Positions 52,388 to 61,503 of a DNA stretch of 64,000 nucleotides are shown in pieces (position 1 is the stretch's first letter; each line of letters starts with the position of its first letter). The position numbers were made by a program, and so were the translations under genes. The notes beneath the pieces are model-generated. The model was given only the letters and a program-made list of their open reading frames with translations, ran no database searches and had not been told where the DNA came from. The stretch comes from Pseudomonas viridiflava (GTDB lineage: Bacteria > Pseudomonadota > Gammaproteobacteria > Pseudomonadales > Pseudomonadaceae): positions 310,001-374,000 of the forward strand of contig NZ_UWFN01000310.1 in the NCBI RefSeq assembly GCF_900602065.1, written 5' to 3'.

Positions 52388-55147
52388 TTACTCGGCTGTT
52401 TCATCACTATCGCTGTTTTGGTCAAGCAAGCCGCCAGTTTTGACAGCCGACTCGCGCAACGTCGAGTTCAGCGCCGAACGCGGCAGCGGGTTGCTGGTCG
52501 TGGTCGACAGTTCCTGACGGAACGAGTTGGTCAGCTTGGCGTTGAGGCGAATGTCCTGAGACGACGCGCCCACCGACAGGTTGAAGCTGTCCGCATCGAC
52601 GATCCACTGCTTGCTCTTCTCATCGAAGTAAGCGAGCGAGCGGTCGTTCAGTTCGATGGTTACGCGCTTGCTTTCACCCGGATTGAGGAACACTTTCTTG
52701 TAGCCCTTGAGCTCTTTGATCGCGCGATCCACTTTAGGGTTCTGCTGGCCGACATACAGCTGGGCCACTTCCGAACCGCCCACCTTGCCGGTGTTGGTCA
52801 GGTCAAACGACACTTTGATCGGCGTATTGCCCACCGCGACACCTGGGGTGACGCTGATGTTGCTGTAGCCGAACGTGGTGTACGACAGACCGTAACCGAA
52901 CGGGTAGAGCGGCTTGATGCCTTTCTTCTCGTAACCGCGATAGCCCAGGAACAGGTCGTCCTTGTAGTCCATCGTTTCAAGCGAGTTGTCGTTGGCAAAT
53001 TTCGGGAAGCTCTCGAAGACCGGGTTGTCTTCGATGTTGCGTTCGATACTGATTGGCAGCTTGCCCGACGGGTTGACCTTGCCGAACAGAATCTCGGCCA
53101 GGGCCTGACCACCGTTCTGGCCTGGGTAGAACGCATGCAGCGCTACCGGAACCTGATTGATCCAGTCGCTCATTTTCAGGCCAGTGCCGCCGAACATGGT
53201 CACTACCGTGTTCGGGTTGACCTTGGAGATGCTCTGGATCAGTTGGCTCTGGTATTCCGGCAGCTCAAAGCTGTGGTCGAAACCTTCGCCTTCGTATTCA
53301 GCGCTGTTACCCACAGCGACGACTACGGCGTCATACGCGGACAGATCCTGCGGAGCGTTGAGCGATGCCCAGCTCATCTGCACGCCTACCAGGCCGCCCA
53401 TGGTCGACAGGTATCCGGCACGACGCGAGTATTCAAGCTTCACGTCGTAGGATTTACCGGCTTCCATTTCGACTTTGGCGAATTCCGGAATGGTTGGCGG
53501 AATGCTGTTACCCGGGATTGGATTGCCTTCGCCGTTATCAATGATCTTCTTGCCGTTGACCCACAGACGGATCGCACCGTCAGCACGGACCTTGAACACT
53601 TGCTCGCCACTTTGGGTAGGAGTGACCTTGCCGCTGTAGCGAATCGACGTGGAGGAGGTGTCCCCGTTCAGTTCGCCAGAAGTCGAGCCTTTGTTGGTGT
53701 ACGGGTCGGAGCTGCCGGTATTGCTTTCAAACGGCAGGTCGGAGTCGTTTGCCCAGTCCAGATCAATACGCTTTTCTGTGCGGGTCACGGCTGGGTCGCC
53801 GGACCAGTTGGCATTGGCGAAGTATTCGGCTTTCAGGCCCTGAACGTCGTTGCCAGCAGTGTTGGTGCTGGACCAGACCGAAGTGGTTGGGTCCAGAGAA
53901 AGGCCGTCGATGAACTCGACTTTGGCGCCCGGTGCCAACTGCTGCAAACCGCTCAGCTCGCTGATGTAGTGAGCCGCTTCAACATTGGCGCTACCGAAAC
54001 CGGTCGGTGGTGCGTATTTGGCGAGGTTGCCGACGACAGCGATCTTCTTGACCTTCTGCTTGTCCAGCGGCAGCAGGTTGTCCTGGTTCTTCAGCAGCAC
54101 GATGCCTTCACGCGCAGCGTTCAGAGCCACCTTGTTGCTGGTGGAGCTGTTCATGTTGTGCGTGGTCAACGGCGCTTTGCTGTCGAACTTGTACAGGTAG
54201 ATCTGCTTGAGGATGCGACGGACCTTATCGTCGATGGTCGCAGGGTTCAGCTCACCGCTGTCCAGGAACGGCTTAAGCACGCTGCTGTTCATCTGGTAGC
54301 CCATCATGTCCAGGTCGGCACCGGCCTGAGCGGCAGGAAGACCATGAACGATGGCGTTGTAATCGCTCTGAACAAAGCCTTTGAAGCCCCATTCGCCTTT
54401 GAGGATGTCGCTTAGCAGATGCTTGTTTTCGCAGGCGTATTCGCCGTTGATCTTCTGGAACGAGCACATCATCATCGCGACTTTGCTGTTCTTCGACGCC
54501 GACTCGTAGGCTGGCAGCGACATTTCACGCAGTACGCGCTCGCTCATGATCTGATTCAGCTTGAAGCGGCTGCTTTCCTGGTCGTTCGCGGCATAGTGCT
54601 TGGCGTTAGCCCACACGCCACGCGACTGGATGCCGTTGATGACGGCCGGAGCCAGGCTTGCGCCCAGGAACGGATCTTCACCGGAGAGGTATTCGAATGC
54701 ACGTCCACCATAAGGCATGCGATAGAGCGTGATGCCAGGGCCGGTAACAAACTGATAGCCACCGGTAGCCGTGTCATAACCCAATGCGCGACCCAGATCG
54801 ATTGCACGACGTGGGTTCCAGGTGGCGGCCAGGTTAGGGCCGGACGGGTAGACCACGCCTTGAGCGTTGCCTTCGCTGGTGTAGCGGACGCCGATGCCGC
54901 CATCCGTACCGTGAATCTGCGGTACGCCATATTGAGTCAGGGGCTTCACGTCCCAGCCGCCGATACCGCCGATATAGGCCAGCTTTTCTTCCATGGTCAT
55001 TTTGGCCAGGGTTTTTTCTGCGGCTTTTTCGGCACGGCTGACTTTGCCTTCATCCAGCGCAGGGCTGGTGGCTGCATGGACCTGCGAGACGGCCAGTGCC
55101 AGCAACGCAAGGGCTGACTTTGCACCGATCATTTTCCGTTTGTTCAT
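52388..55147 (-). CDS. bglX: Secreted glycoside hydrolase family 3 beta-glucosidase with PA14 insert
   Basis: 919 residues. Sec signal peptide of 25 residues (…ALAVSQVHA). GH3 N-terminal barrel with nucleophile D262 in GFVQSDYNAIVHGL (SDY in place of the commoner SDW), GH3 C-terminal domain interrupted at about 425-580 by a PA14-type beta-sandwich (LKAEYFANANWSGDPAVTRTE), and a C-terminal fibronectin-III-like domain. Cleaves terminal beta-linked glucose from oligosaccharides outside the cytoplasm. The PA14 insert is known to shape the substrate pocket in some GH3 enzymes. It stands beside the type II secretion operon. The symbol is by family resemblance. Confidence 0.88.
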   Translation of the reverse strand: MNKRKMIGAKSALALLALAVSQVHAATSPALDEGKVSRAEKAAEKTLAKMTMEEKLAYIGGIGGWDVKPLTQYGVPQIHGTDGGIGVRYTSEGNAQGVVYPSGPNLAATWNPRRAIDLGRALGYDTATGGYQFVTGPGITLYRMPYGGRAFEYLSGEDPFLGASLAPAVINGIQSRGVWANAKHYAANDQESSRFKLNQIMSERVLREMSLPAYESASKNSKVAMMMCSFQKINGEYACENKHLLSDILKGEWGFKGFVQSDYNAIVHGLPAAQAGADLDMMGYQMNSSVLKPFLDSGELNPATIDDKVRRILKQIYLYKFDSKAPLTTHNMNSSTSNKVALNAAREGIVLLKNQDNLLPLDKQKVKKIAVVGNLAKYAPPTGFGSANVEAAHYISELSGLQQLAPGAKVEFIDGLSLDPTTSVWSSTNTAGNDVQGLKAEYFANANWSGDPAVTRTEKRIDLDWANDSDLPFESNTGSSDPYTNKGSTSGELNGDTSSTSIRYSGKVTPTQSGEQVFKVRADGAIRLWVNGKKIIDNGEGNPIPGNSIPPTIPEFAKVEMEAGKSYDVKLEYSRRAGYLSTMGGLVGVQMSWASLNAPQDLSAYDAVVVAVGNSAEYEGEGFDHSFELPEYQSQLIQSISKVNPNTVVTMFGGTGLKMSDWINQVPVALHAFYPGQNGGQALAEILFGKVNPSGKLPISIERNIEDNPVFESFPKFANDNSLETMDYKDDLFLGYRGYEKKGIKPLYPFGYGLSYTTFGYSNISVTPGVAVGNTPIKVSFDLTNTGKVGGSEVAQLYVGQQNPKVDRAIKELKGYKKVFLNPGESKRVTIELNDRSLAYFDEKSKQWIVDADSFNLSVGASSQDIRLNAKLTNSFRQELSTTTSNPLPRSALNSTLRESAVKTGGLLDQNSDSDETAE

Positions 55148-55629
55148 GTATTTCTCCGACTACTGATTTTCAAGTTCTGTGCTTTTTAGAAGCTGATAAC
55201 GTCTGATTGCTCACGAATTTTATTCGGGCAATAGTTCACCTTCTTCGCGACTTTCCGAGTGTTGATCTCAGTGCAATAGTTAGTGTTTTTCAGGTGTAGT
55301 TATATTGTAAGAATTATGTGTTGCATGTCTTTACTTGATATCTAAGTGCCATCGCAAGGTGGCACTTTGATTCGCGTTGGCGGCGTAATTAAGGCAATTC
55401 CGGGCTTCAAATGTCAAATAAAAGCTGGTTTTTAGCGAAATTTGTTTTTTTTGCTTACAAAAATGAACTCATGCTAAACCTACTGGTCGATTGGTTTAAG
55501 AATTTTCGGTGTGTCGAGTTTCTCCTGCCGCTGGTGGGGTGCCGAAGTTCAGCTTAGTTGCGTTGTTAGTGCTCCCGGCAAGGGACCGCTTTTGCGTGGC
55601 TTATTATTTTTATTGTTTGGAGAATCGTT
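55148..55629. other. AT-rich divergent intergenic region bglX / exported protein
   Basis: 482 bases with no gene. It holds a perfect 8-bp inverted repeat, AAGTGCCA-N8-TGGCACTT, at 55344-55367. AT-rich stretches around 55425-55460 could hold the promoter of the exported protein, but I could not pick a convincing -35/-10 pair. Confidence 0.5.
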
Positions 55630-55857
55630 ATGAAGTTGCCTCTGATCGGTGCAGGTGTTGTATTGGGTTTCGTATTGTGTGGCGCAGCCGTTGCAGCTGA
55701 AGCGACCGATGCCGATGCGAAATCCGGTGCTACCGATTCCACCGTGCTGACCCAGACTCAAGACGCCAAGGCGCTGAAAAAGCAGCAGGCACAGACCACC
55801 AAAGGTGGCCGTCCGCTGGACAACACAAAAAACAATTCGCAAAAAACCTCGAATTGA
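55630..55857 (+). CDS. Small exported protein upstream of the T2SS operon
   Basis: 75 residues. Signal peptide MKLPLIGAGVVLGFVLCGAA ending VAA; the mature 52 residues are hydrophilic, rich in T, K, Q and D, and probably unstructured. Good Shine-Dalgarno TGGAGAATCGTT. It lies 73 bases before gspE in the same direction; possibly part of the same transcript, or a cargo. Unknown function. Confidence 0.7.
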   Translation: MKLPLIGAGVVLGFVLCGAAVAAEATDADAKSGATDSTVLTQTQDAKALKKQQAQTTKGGRPLDNTKNNSQKTSN

Positions 55858-55930
55858 TGGTCTAACCGTTTTTCTCCCGGCCTCCTGATATCATCAGCGG
55901 CCGGAAGCCTTGCTCCTTCGATCTGTACAG

Positions 55931-57679
55931 ATGCCCGCACCTATGTTGTCAGCCCCCGTCGATACCTCCCGATTAGTGATCCCCGATGCCGAGCAGGTCT
56001 GCGCGTGGCTGATGGAAAATGCCGGTCTGAAGACCGTTGATCTGGAACGTGCCCGTCGTTTGGCTCAGGAATCGGCTCAGGAATCTGAAGCTGCCGAGCT
56101 GTTGGGCCTGCTGACTCGATTGGGTCTGGTCTCCGAATTTGAACTGGCCCGTGCCTGGGCGGCGCTGCTCAATGCGCCGCTGGTATTGGCTGAGTCCGCG
56201 CCACCACTGCTTGACCCGTTGCCGCCGTTGACCGAGCGCTTCATGCGCCACTACCAGATCGTGCCGCTGGGCTGGAGTCATGGTGGTTTAAGTGTGCTGG
56301 CGGCCAATCCGCACTTGCTCTATCCATTCCAGGCGGTGGCCTATGCCTGTGATGTGCCGATCTGGCTGTCGGTAGGGCCACGTAACGAAGTTGAAACGCT
56401 CATCGAGCGTTATTACGGCCAGGGTCGTTCAGCCATGGGCACGCTGATCGAGAACCTCGACGAAGAGGGCGGCTCGCTTGAAGACATTGAACACCTGAAA
56501 GACATGGCGTCCGAGGCACCGGTGATTCGCCTGGTCAACCTGATCCTGCAGCGCGCCGTTGAACATCGGGCATCGGACATTCATATCGAGCCGTTTGAAA
56601 GCCAGCTCAAAGTCCGTTACCGCATTGACGGTGTACTGCACGAAGCCGAAGCGCCGCCGTCCAGTTCATCGGCGGCGGTGATCTCCCGCGTGAAGATCAT
56701 GGCCCGGCTGGACATCGCCGAGCGCCGGTTGCCGCAGGACGGGCGGATCATGCTTCGGATTCAAGGCAAGGAGCTCGACTTGCGGGTGTCCACCGTGCCT
56801 ACCAGTTTTGGTGAGTCGGTGGTGATGCGTCTGCTGGATCGGCAGACCATCAACTTCGACTTCCCGAGCCTCGGTTTCGACGGCGAACGCCTCGACGAAT
56901 TTCTTGAAGTGCTGGAGCGTCCTCACGGCATCCTGTTGGTGACCGGGCCAACCGGTTCCGGTAAAACCACCACGTTGTATACCGCGCTGTCCCGGCTTAA
57001 TACTGCCGAGCGCAAGATCATCACCGTTGAAGACCCGGTTGAATATCAACTGGAAGGCATCAACCAGATTCAGGTCAAACCCGCTATCGGTCTGGACTTC
57101 GCCGGCGCACTGCGCTCCATCGTGCGTCAGGACCCGGACGTGATCATGATCGGTGAGATGCGTGACCTGGAAACCTGCCGCATCGCGATTCAGTCATCGC
57201 TCACCGGTCACCTGGTGCTCTCGACCCTGCACACTAACAGTGCCGCAGCCAGTATCACGCGCTTGCTGGACATGGGCGTCGAGAGCTACCTGATTGCTTC
57301 AACCGTGAACGGCATTCTGGCGCAGCGGCTGGTGCGTCGTCTCGATCCTGCGACCCGCGAAGCTTTTGAAGCGCCGCCTGAGCTAATAGAAGAGCACGGG
57401 CTTGATCGTTTTACTGACGAACGTCCCATCATGCTGTACCGTCCACGCCCCGATGCGCCCGGCGGCGGTTATCGCGGACGAAGCGCGATTACCGAATTGC
57501 TGGTCATGAACGAGGAACTGCGCAGTCTGTTGATGCGTCATGCGGACGCGTCGACCCTTGAACAAGCCGCTCGCCGTGGCGGTTTGCGGACCTTGCATGA
57601 AGAGGGGCTGCGTCAGGCTGTGGCCGGTGTCACCTCTCTGGAAGAAGTCCTGCGAGTCACCCGTGGGGAAGGCAATTGA
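55931..57679 (+). CDS. gspE: Type II secretion ATPase GspE
   Basis: 582 residues. Cytoplasmic ATPase that drives pseudopilus assembly. N1 domain binds GspL; Walker A is at 339-346 (GPTGSGKT), the Asp box HRASDIHIEPFE, Walker B VIMIGEMRD and His box LVLSTLHTNSAAASI are intact. The tetracysteine zinc motif (CxxC…CxxC) found in many GspE proteins is absent from the C-terminal domain. ATG 55931 is chosen; TTG 55910 in the same frame is possible. It overlaps gspF by TTGA. Confidence 0.95.
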   Translation: MPAPMLSAPVDTSRLVIPDAEQVCAWLMENAGLKTVDLERARRLAQESAQESEAAELLGLLTRLGLVSEFELARAWAALLNAPLVLAESAPPLLDPLPPLTERFMRHYQIVPLGWSHGGLSVLAANPHLLYPFQAVAYACDVPIWLSVGPRNEVETLIERYYGQGRSAMGTLIENLDEEGGSLEDIEHLKDMASEAPVIRLVNLILQRAVEHRASDIHIEPFESQLKVRYRIDGVLHEAEAPPSSSSAAVISRVKIMARLDIAERRLPQDGRIMLRIQGKELDLRVSTVPTSFGESVVMRLLDRQTINFDFPSLGFDGERLDEFLEVLERPHGILLVTGPTGSGKTTTLYTALSRLNTAERKIITVEDPVEYQLEGINQIQVKPAIGLDFAGALRSIVRQDPDVIMIGEMRDLETCRIAIQSSLTGHLVLSTLHTNSAAASITRLLDMGVESYLIASTVNGILAQRLVRRLDPATREAFEAPPELIEEHGLDRFTDERPIMLYRPRPDAPGGGYRGRSAITELLVMNEELRSLLMRHADASTLEQAARRGGLRTLHEEGLRQAVAGVTSLEEVLRVTRGEGN

Positions 57680-58878
57680 GCCTGTTCAAGTTTCGTGCGC
57701 TGGACAGCCAGGGTGTCGCTCAGAACGGGACGCTGGACGCCAAGGATCAGGACACTGCCGTCAGCGTTTTGCAAAAGCGCGGCTTGCTGGTCCTACACAT
57801 TGAAGCGGCGGGCATGGGCGGTCTGCGCAAGGCGCTGGGTCGAGGCATGCTTAACGGCGCGGCGCTGGTCAGTTTTACTCAGCAGCTGGCGACATTGCTG
57901 GGGGCCGGTCAGCCTCTGGAGAGATCGTTAGGCATTTTGCTCAAACAGCCCGGCCAGCCGCAGACGCGAGCGCTGATCGAGCGTATCCGCGAGCAGGTCA
58001 AGGCGGGTAAGCCGTTGTCGGCAGCGCTGGAAGAGGAGGGTAGCCAGTTTTCTTCTCTTTATATCAGCATGGTCCGTGCGGGCGAAGCGGGCGGCGCGCT
58101 GGAAAGTACCTTGCGGCAACTCAGCGACTACCTGGAGCGCAGCCAGTTGCTGCGTGGTGAAGTCATCAACGCGCTGATTTACCCGGCGTTTCTGGTGGTG
58201 GGCGTGCTGGGTTCTCTTGCATTGCTGCTGGCCTACGTGGTGCCGCAGTTCGTGCCGATTTTCAAGGATCTGGGTGTGCCGATCCCGATGATCACCGAGG
58301 TGATTCTGGGGCTGGGTGAATTTTTGAGCGCGTATGGGCTGGCGGTGCTTGCCGCAATCATCGCGTTGATCTGGTTCATGGCCGTGCGCATGCGTGACCC
58401 GCAAAGGCGTGAACGCCATGACCGACGTGTGCTGGGTATTCGCATCATCGGCCCGCTGCTGCAGCGGGTCGAAGCGGCACGTCTGGCCCGTACGCTCGGC
58501 ACGTTGCTCAACAATGGCGTAGCCCTGCTGCAGGCGCTGGTCATCGCCCGGCAGGTCTGTACCAACCGGGCGTTGCAGGCCCAGGTGGCGCAGGCCGCCG
58601 AATCGGTAAAAGGTGGCGGGACGCTGGCAAGCGCTTTTGGCGCACAACCGCTGCTGCCTGACCTAGCACTGCAAATGATTGAAGTCGGCGAACAGGCCGG
58701 TGAGCTGGACAGCATGCTGCTCAAGGTCGCCGACGTGTTCGACGTCGAGGCCAAGCGCGGCATTGACCGCATGCTCGCGGCGCTGGTACCGGCGCTGACC
58801 GTGGTCATGGCCGGGATGGTGGCGGTGATCATGCTGGCGATCATGCTGCCGCTGATGAGCCTGACCAGCAATATCTGA
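57676..58878 (+). CDS. gspF: Type II secretion inner membrane platform protein GspF
   Basis: 400 residues. Two repeated cytoplasmic four-helix domains (FTQQLATLLGAGQPLERSLG; LARTLGTLLNNGVALLQALV) and three membrane helices. The start is TTG at 57676, overlapping the gspE stop. Confidence 0.95.
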   Translation: MSLFKFRALDSQGVAQNGTLDAKDQDTAVSVLQKRGLLVLHIEAAGMGGLRKALGRGMLNGAALVSFTQQLATLLGAGQPLERSLGILLKQPGQPQTRALIERIREQVKAGKPLSAALEEEGSQFSSLYISMVRAGEAGGALESTLRQLSDYLERSQLLRGEVINALIYPAFLVVGVLGSLALLLAYVVPQFVPIFKDLGVPIPMITEVILGLGEFLSAYGLAVLAAIIALIWFMAVRMRDPQRRERHDRRVLGIRIIGPLLQRVEAARLARTLGTLLNNGVALLQALVIARQVCTNRALQAQVAQAAESVKGGGTLASAFGAQPLLPDLALQMIEVGEQAGELDSMLLKVADVFDVEAKRGIDRMLAALVPALTVVMAGMVAVIMLAIMLPLMSLTSNI

Positions 58879-58902
58879 ATTTTCGAAAGAGGAACGATCC
58901 TG

Positions 58903-59334
58903 ATGAGCTTCAGCCGTAAACGCTTTAAACCTGGCCGCAAACAAAACGGCTTCACCTTGCTGGAAATGCTCGCGGTCATCGTGCTGCTGGGTATCGTCGC
59001 CACCATCGTCGTGCGTCAGGTCGGCGGTAACGTCGACAAGGGCAAATACGGCGCGGGCAAGGCGCAACTGGCAAGCCTGAGCATGAAAATCGAAAGCTAT
59101 GCGCTGGACGTCGGCTCGCCGCCCAAGTCTTTGCAACAGTTGGTCGAGAAGTCCGGCAATGCCTCCGGCTGGGCTGGCCCGTACGCTAAACCCTCGGACC
59201 TCAAAGATCCGTTTGGCCACGCGTTCGGCTACCGCTTCCCGGGTCAGCACGGCACCTTTGACCTGATCTTTTTCGGCCAGGATGGCCAGGCGGGCGGCGA
59301 AGGTTACAGCGCCGACCTGGGCAACTGGGAATAA
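58903..59334 (+). CDS. gspG: Major pseudopilin GspG
   Basis: 143 residues. Prepilin site NG/FTLLEML with a 16-residue leader that is longer than usual, E5 present, then a hydrophobic helix. The C-terminal DGQAGGEGYSADLGNW is the calcium-binding loop region of GspG. Forms the shaft of the pseudopilus. Confidence 0.96.
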   Translation: MSFSRKRFKPGRKQNGFTLLEMLAVIVLLGIVATIVVRQVGGNVDKGKYGAGKAQLASLSMKIESYALDVGSPPKSLQQLVEKSGNASGWAGPYAKPSDLKDPFGHAFGYRFPGQHGTFDLIFFGQDGQAGGEGYSADLGNWE

Positions 59335-59343
59335 CCACCGATC

Positions 59344-59781
59344 ATGAACAGTCGTGCTGCAAACCGTGGTTTTACCCTGATGGAAATGCTGGTGGTCATC
59401 GTTCTGATGAGCATCGCCATTGGCCTCGTAGGGTTCGGCCTGCAGCAGGGTCTGAGTGCAGCAAAAGAGCGTCAGACTGTCGGGCAGATGGTCAATGCGT
59501 TACGTGCCACGCGGGTCAAGGCGATTGTCACCGGTCAGCCCGCACGTACGGTTTTTGACTTGCGCAGCAAAGCGTTTCAGGCCCCTGACCAGCGCGTTCA
59601 TCACTGGCCTGCGGAGTTGCAGGTTACCTTGCAAACCGCCGCCGAGATGGGCTCGACCGTAGAGTTCTACCCGGACGGCGGTTCCACCGGCGGCAACCTG
59701 ACACTGATTAATGGTGACAGGCGCTGGCGCATCGATATTGGCTGGCTGACCGGCAGCGTGCAGTCCAAGGCGTTGCCATGA
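59344..59781 (+). CDS. gspH: Minor pseudopilin GspH
   Basis: 145 residues. Prepilin site RG/FTLMEMLVVI after an 9-residue leader, E5 present. The C-terminal part shows the GspH-type fold (ITVT-like GGNLTLINGDRRWRIDIGWL). Overlaps gspI by four bases. Confidence 0.92.
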   Translation: MNSRAANRGFTLMEMLVVIVLMSIAIGLVGFGLQQGLSAAKERQTVGQMVNALRATRVKAIVTGQPARTVFDLRSKAFQAPDQRVHHWPAELQVTLQTAAEMGSTVEFYPDGGSTGGNLTLINGDRRWRIDIGWLTGSVQSKALP

Positions 59782-60155
59782 GCGGCGGCACTCAAGGTGG
59801 TTTCACCTTGCTGGAAATGCTCGCAGCGCTGACAGTCATGGCTGTGTGCAGCAGCGTGTTGTTGGTCGCTTTCGGTCAGAGCGCGCGGTCCTTGCAGCAA
59901 GTGTCGCAGAGCGACCGGCTGACACATGCCGCGCGTACGATCATGGATCAAGAGGCTGCCGGTCCGCTGGAAAGCGGTACGCGACAGGGCGTGCTTGCGG
60001 GCGATATCCGTTGGCAACTGGATATCCAGCAGATGCCGGGGCGTAACGGTCAGGCGCGGATGTTCCGACTGGATCTGGACGTGCGTGAACACCAGCGCAG
60101 GGCGCAGTTCAGCACACTCAGGTTGCGTGGCGCTGTCACTGGAGCCGGCTCTTGA
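59778..60155 (+). CDS. gspI: Minor pseudopilin GspI
   Basis: 125 residues. Prepilin site GG/FTLLEMLAAL after an 8-residue leader. With GspJ and GspK it forms the pseudopilus tip. Its end overlaps the gspJ start by TTGA. Confidence 0.92.
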   Translation: MSGGTQGGFTLLEMLAALTVMAVCSSVLLVAFGQSARSLQQVSQSDRLTHAARTIMDQEAAGPLESGTRQGVLAGDIRWQLDIQQMPGRNGQARMFRLDLDVREHQRRAQFSTLRLRGAVTGAGS

Positions 60156-60772
60156 GGCCGGCCCAGCGTGGTTTCACGCTGCTGGAAATCATGCTGGTGC
60201 TGAGCTTGTTGGGTGTGTTGTTGACCCTGGTGGGCGGCGCGATGCTGGGCGCTAATCGGGCGGTGCTCAAGGCTCAGCGTTACACCACCAGCCTGGACGA
60301 GATGCGTGCTGCACAGAAATTCCTGCGCAGCTCCATCGGGCAGGCGCTGCCGCTGGACAGTTCGGAAGACGACAGCGAAAGTAGCGGCTTTTTTGTCGGC
60401 TCAGCGCAACGTTTACAGTTTGTAGCGACGTTGCCGGGTGAGTTGGGCGGCGGGATTCAACTGCACACCCTTGAGGTGAAGGACCACGATTTACAGGTGG
60501 CCTTCGCGCAGATCCTGAGCACTGCGGATGGCACGACGTCCAGGCCGTGGGGCGATCCGCAAGTGCTGATACGTCATGTTGAGTCCTTGAATTTGAGTTA
60601 CCGCGGTGTAACGCCCAAGGGCGAACCTACCGGCTGGATGGCCGACTGGCCTTGGCCAACAAGGCTGCCAAGGGCCGTACGCATTGATGCGAAAGTTAAT
60701 GGGCCGGTGCCATGGCTGACTGAGGTCGTGGCGCTGCGTCTGGACCTGTCTGGTGGAGCGGGGGGCCAATGA
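60152..60772 (+). CDS. gspJ: Minor pseudopilin GspJ
   Basis: 206 residues, TTG start. Prepilin site RG/FTLLEIMLVL after a 7-residue leader. Overlaps gspK by ATGA. Confidence 0.92.
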   Translation: MRPAQRGFTLLEIMLVLSLLGVLLTLVGGAMLGANRAVLKAQRYTTSLDEMRAAQKFLRSSIGQALPLDSSEDDSESSGFFVGSAQRLQFVATLPGELGGGIQLHTLEVKDHDLQVAFAQILSTADGTTSRPWGDPQVLIRHVESLNLSYRGVTPKGEPTGWMADWPWPTRLPRAVRIDAKVNGPVPWLTEVVALRLDLSGGAGGQ

Positions 60773-61503
60773 GGCCTTCATCTGGCCAGCAGCGCGGTGT
60801 TGCCCTGCTGCTGGTGTTGTGGGCGTTGGCGCTGCTCAGCCTGTTGCTCGGTGGTCTGGCCAGTTGGGTGCAACTGGAAAGCCGCCAGGCATTGTGGGCA
60901 CGGCAACATACTCAGGCGCAGTTGGCGGCAGAGGCCGGTCTGGCCATGGCGGTGCAAGGCTTGAGTGACCCGCAACAACGTAAACGCTGGGTAGCCGACG
61001 GCCGGGAAGTCGCCCTGCGCTTCAATGACGCACAACTGCGCGTCAGTGTACGCAGCGAGCGTGGCAAGCTGGATCTGAACAGTGCCGTGGTTGGCGACAT
61101 TGCCCGTCTGGCTCAGGCGTGCGGTGCCGCAAAAGATCAGGCCACTGCTATGGCGCAAGAGATCGAAAGCCGCCGAGGCTCAGGCTCGCCGCCGCTGCGG
61201 GTGATTGAAGAGGTCCGGCAACTGCCGGGGATGACGCAGGCGCTGTACCGCCGGATGTTGCCGGAGGTGACCCTGTGGAGCGGGCTGGATCGGCCGGAGC
61301 CAGCGTTTGCTTCGCCTTTGTTGCGGCGAGCCTTGAACCTGCCGAATCAGAGCGCGGTGGGCAGCGATCCGGGAGAAGTATTAATGATTGAAAGCTACGC
61401 GCTACGTCCCGGCGGGTTTCATGCCGAGCTGCAGACCACTGTTTTATTGAGCCCATCGGAGGGAAGCGCACAGCCTTATCGGGTGCTGCGTTGGCAAGAA
61501 TGA
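60769..61503 (+). CDS. gspK: Minor pseudopilin GspK
   Basis: 244 residues. Site RG/VALLLVLWAL lacks the E5 glutamate, as is characteristic of the tip subunit GspK. The domain following (KLDLNSAVVGDIARLA) is the GspK alpha insert, here shorter than in the 320-residue homologues of enterics. Overlaps gspL by ATGA. Confidence 0.92.
   Translation: MRPSSGQQRGVALLLVLWALALLSLLLGGLASWVQLESRQALWARQHTQAQLAAEAGLAMAVQGLSDPQQRKRWVADGREVALRFNDAQLRVSVRSERGKLDLNSAVVGDIARLAQACGAAKDQATAMAQEIESRRGSGSPPLRVIEEVRQLPGMTQALYRRMLPEVTLWSGLDRPEPAFASPLLRRALNLPNQSAVGSDPGEVLMIESYALRPGGFHAELQTTVLLSPSEGSAQPYRVLRWQE

Noticed and set aside
52418..54415. 665-residue open frame antisense to bglX
   Set aside because: Composition is that of complementary codons of a GC-rich gene; no domain or start signal.
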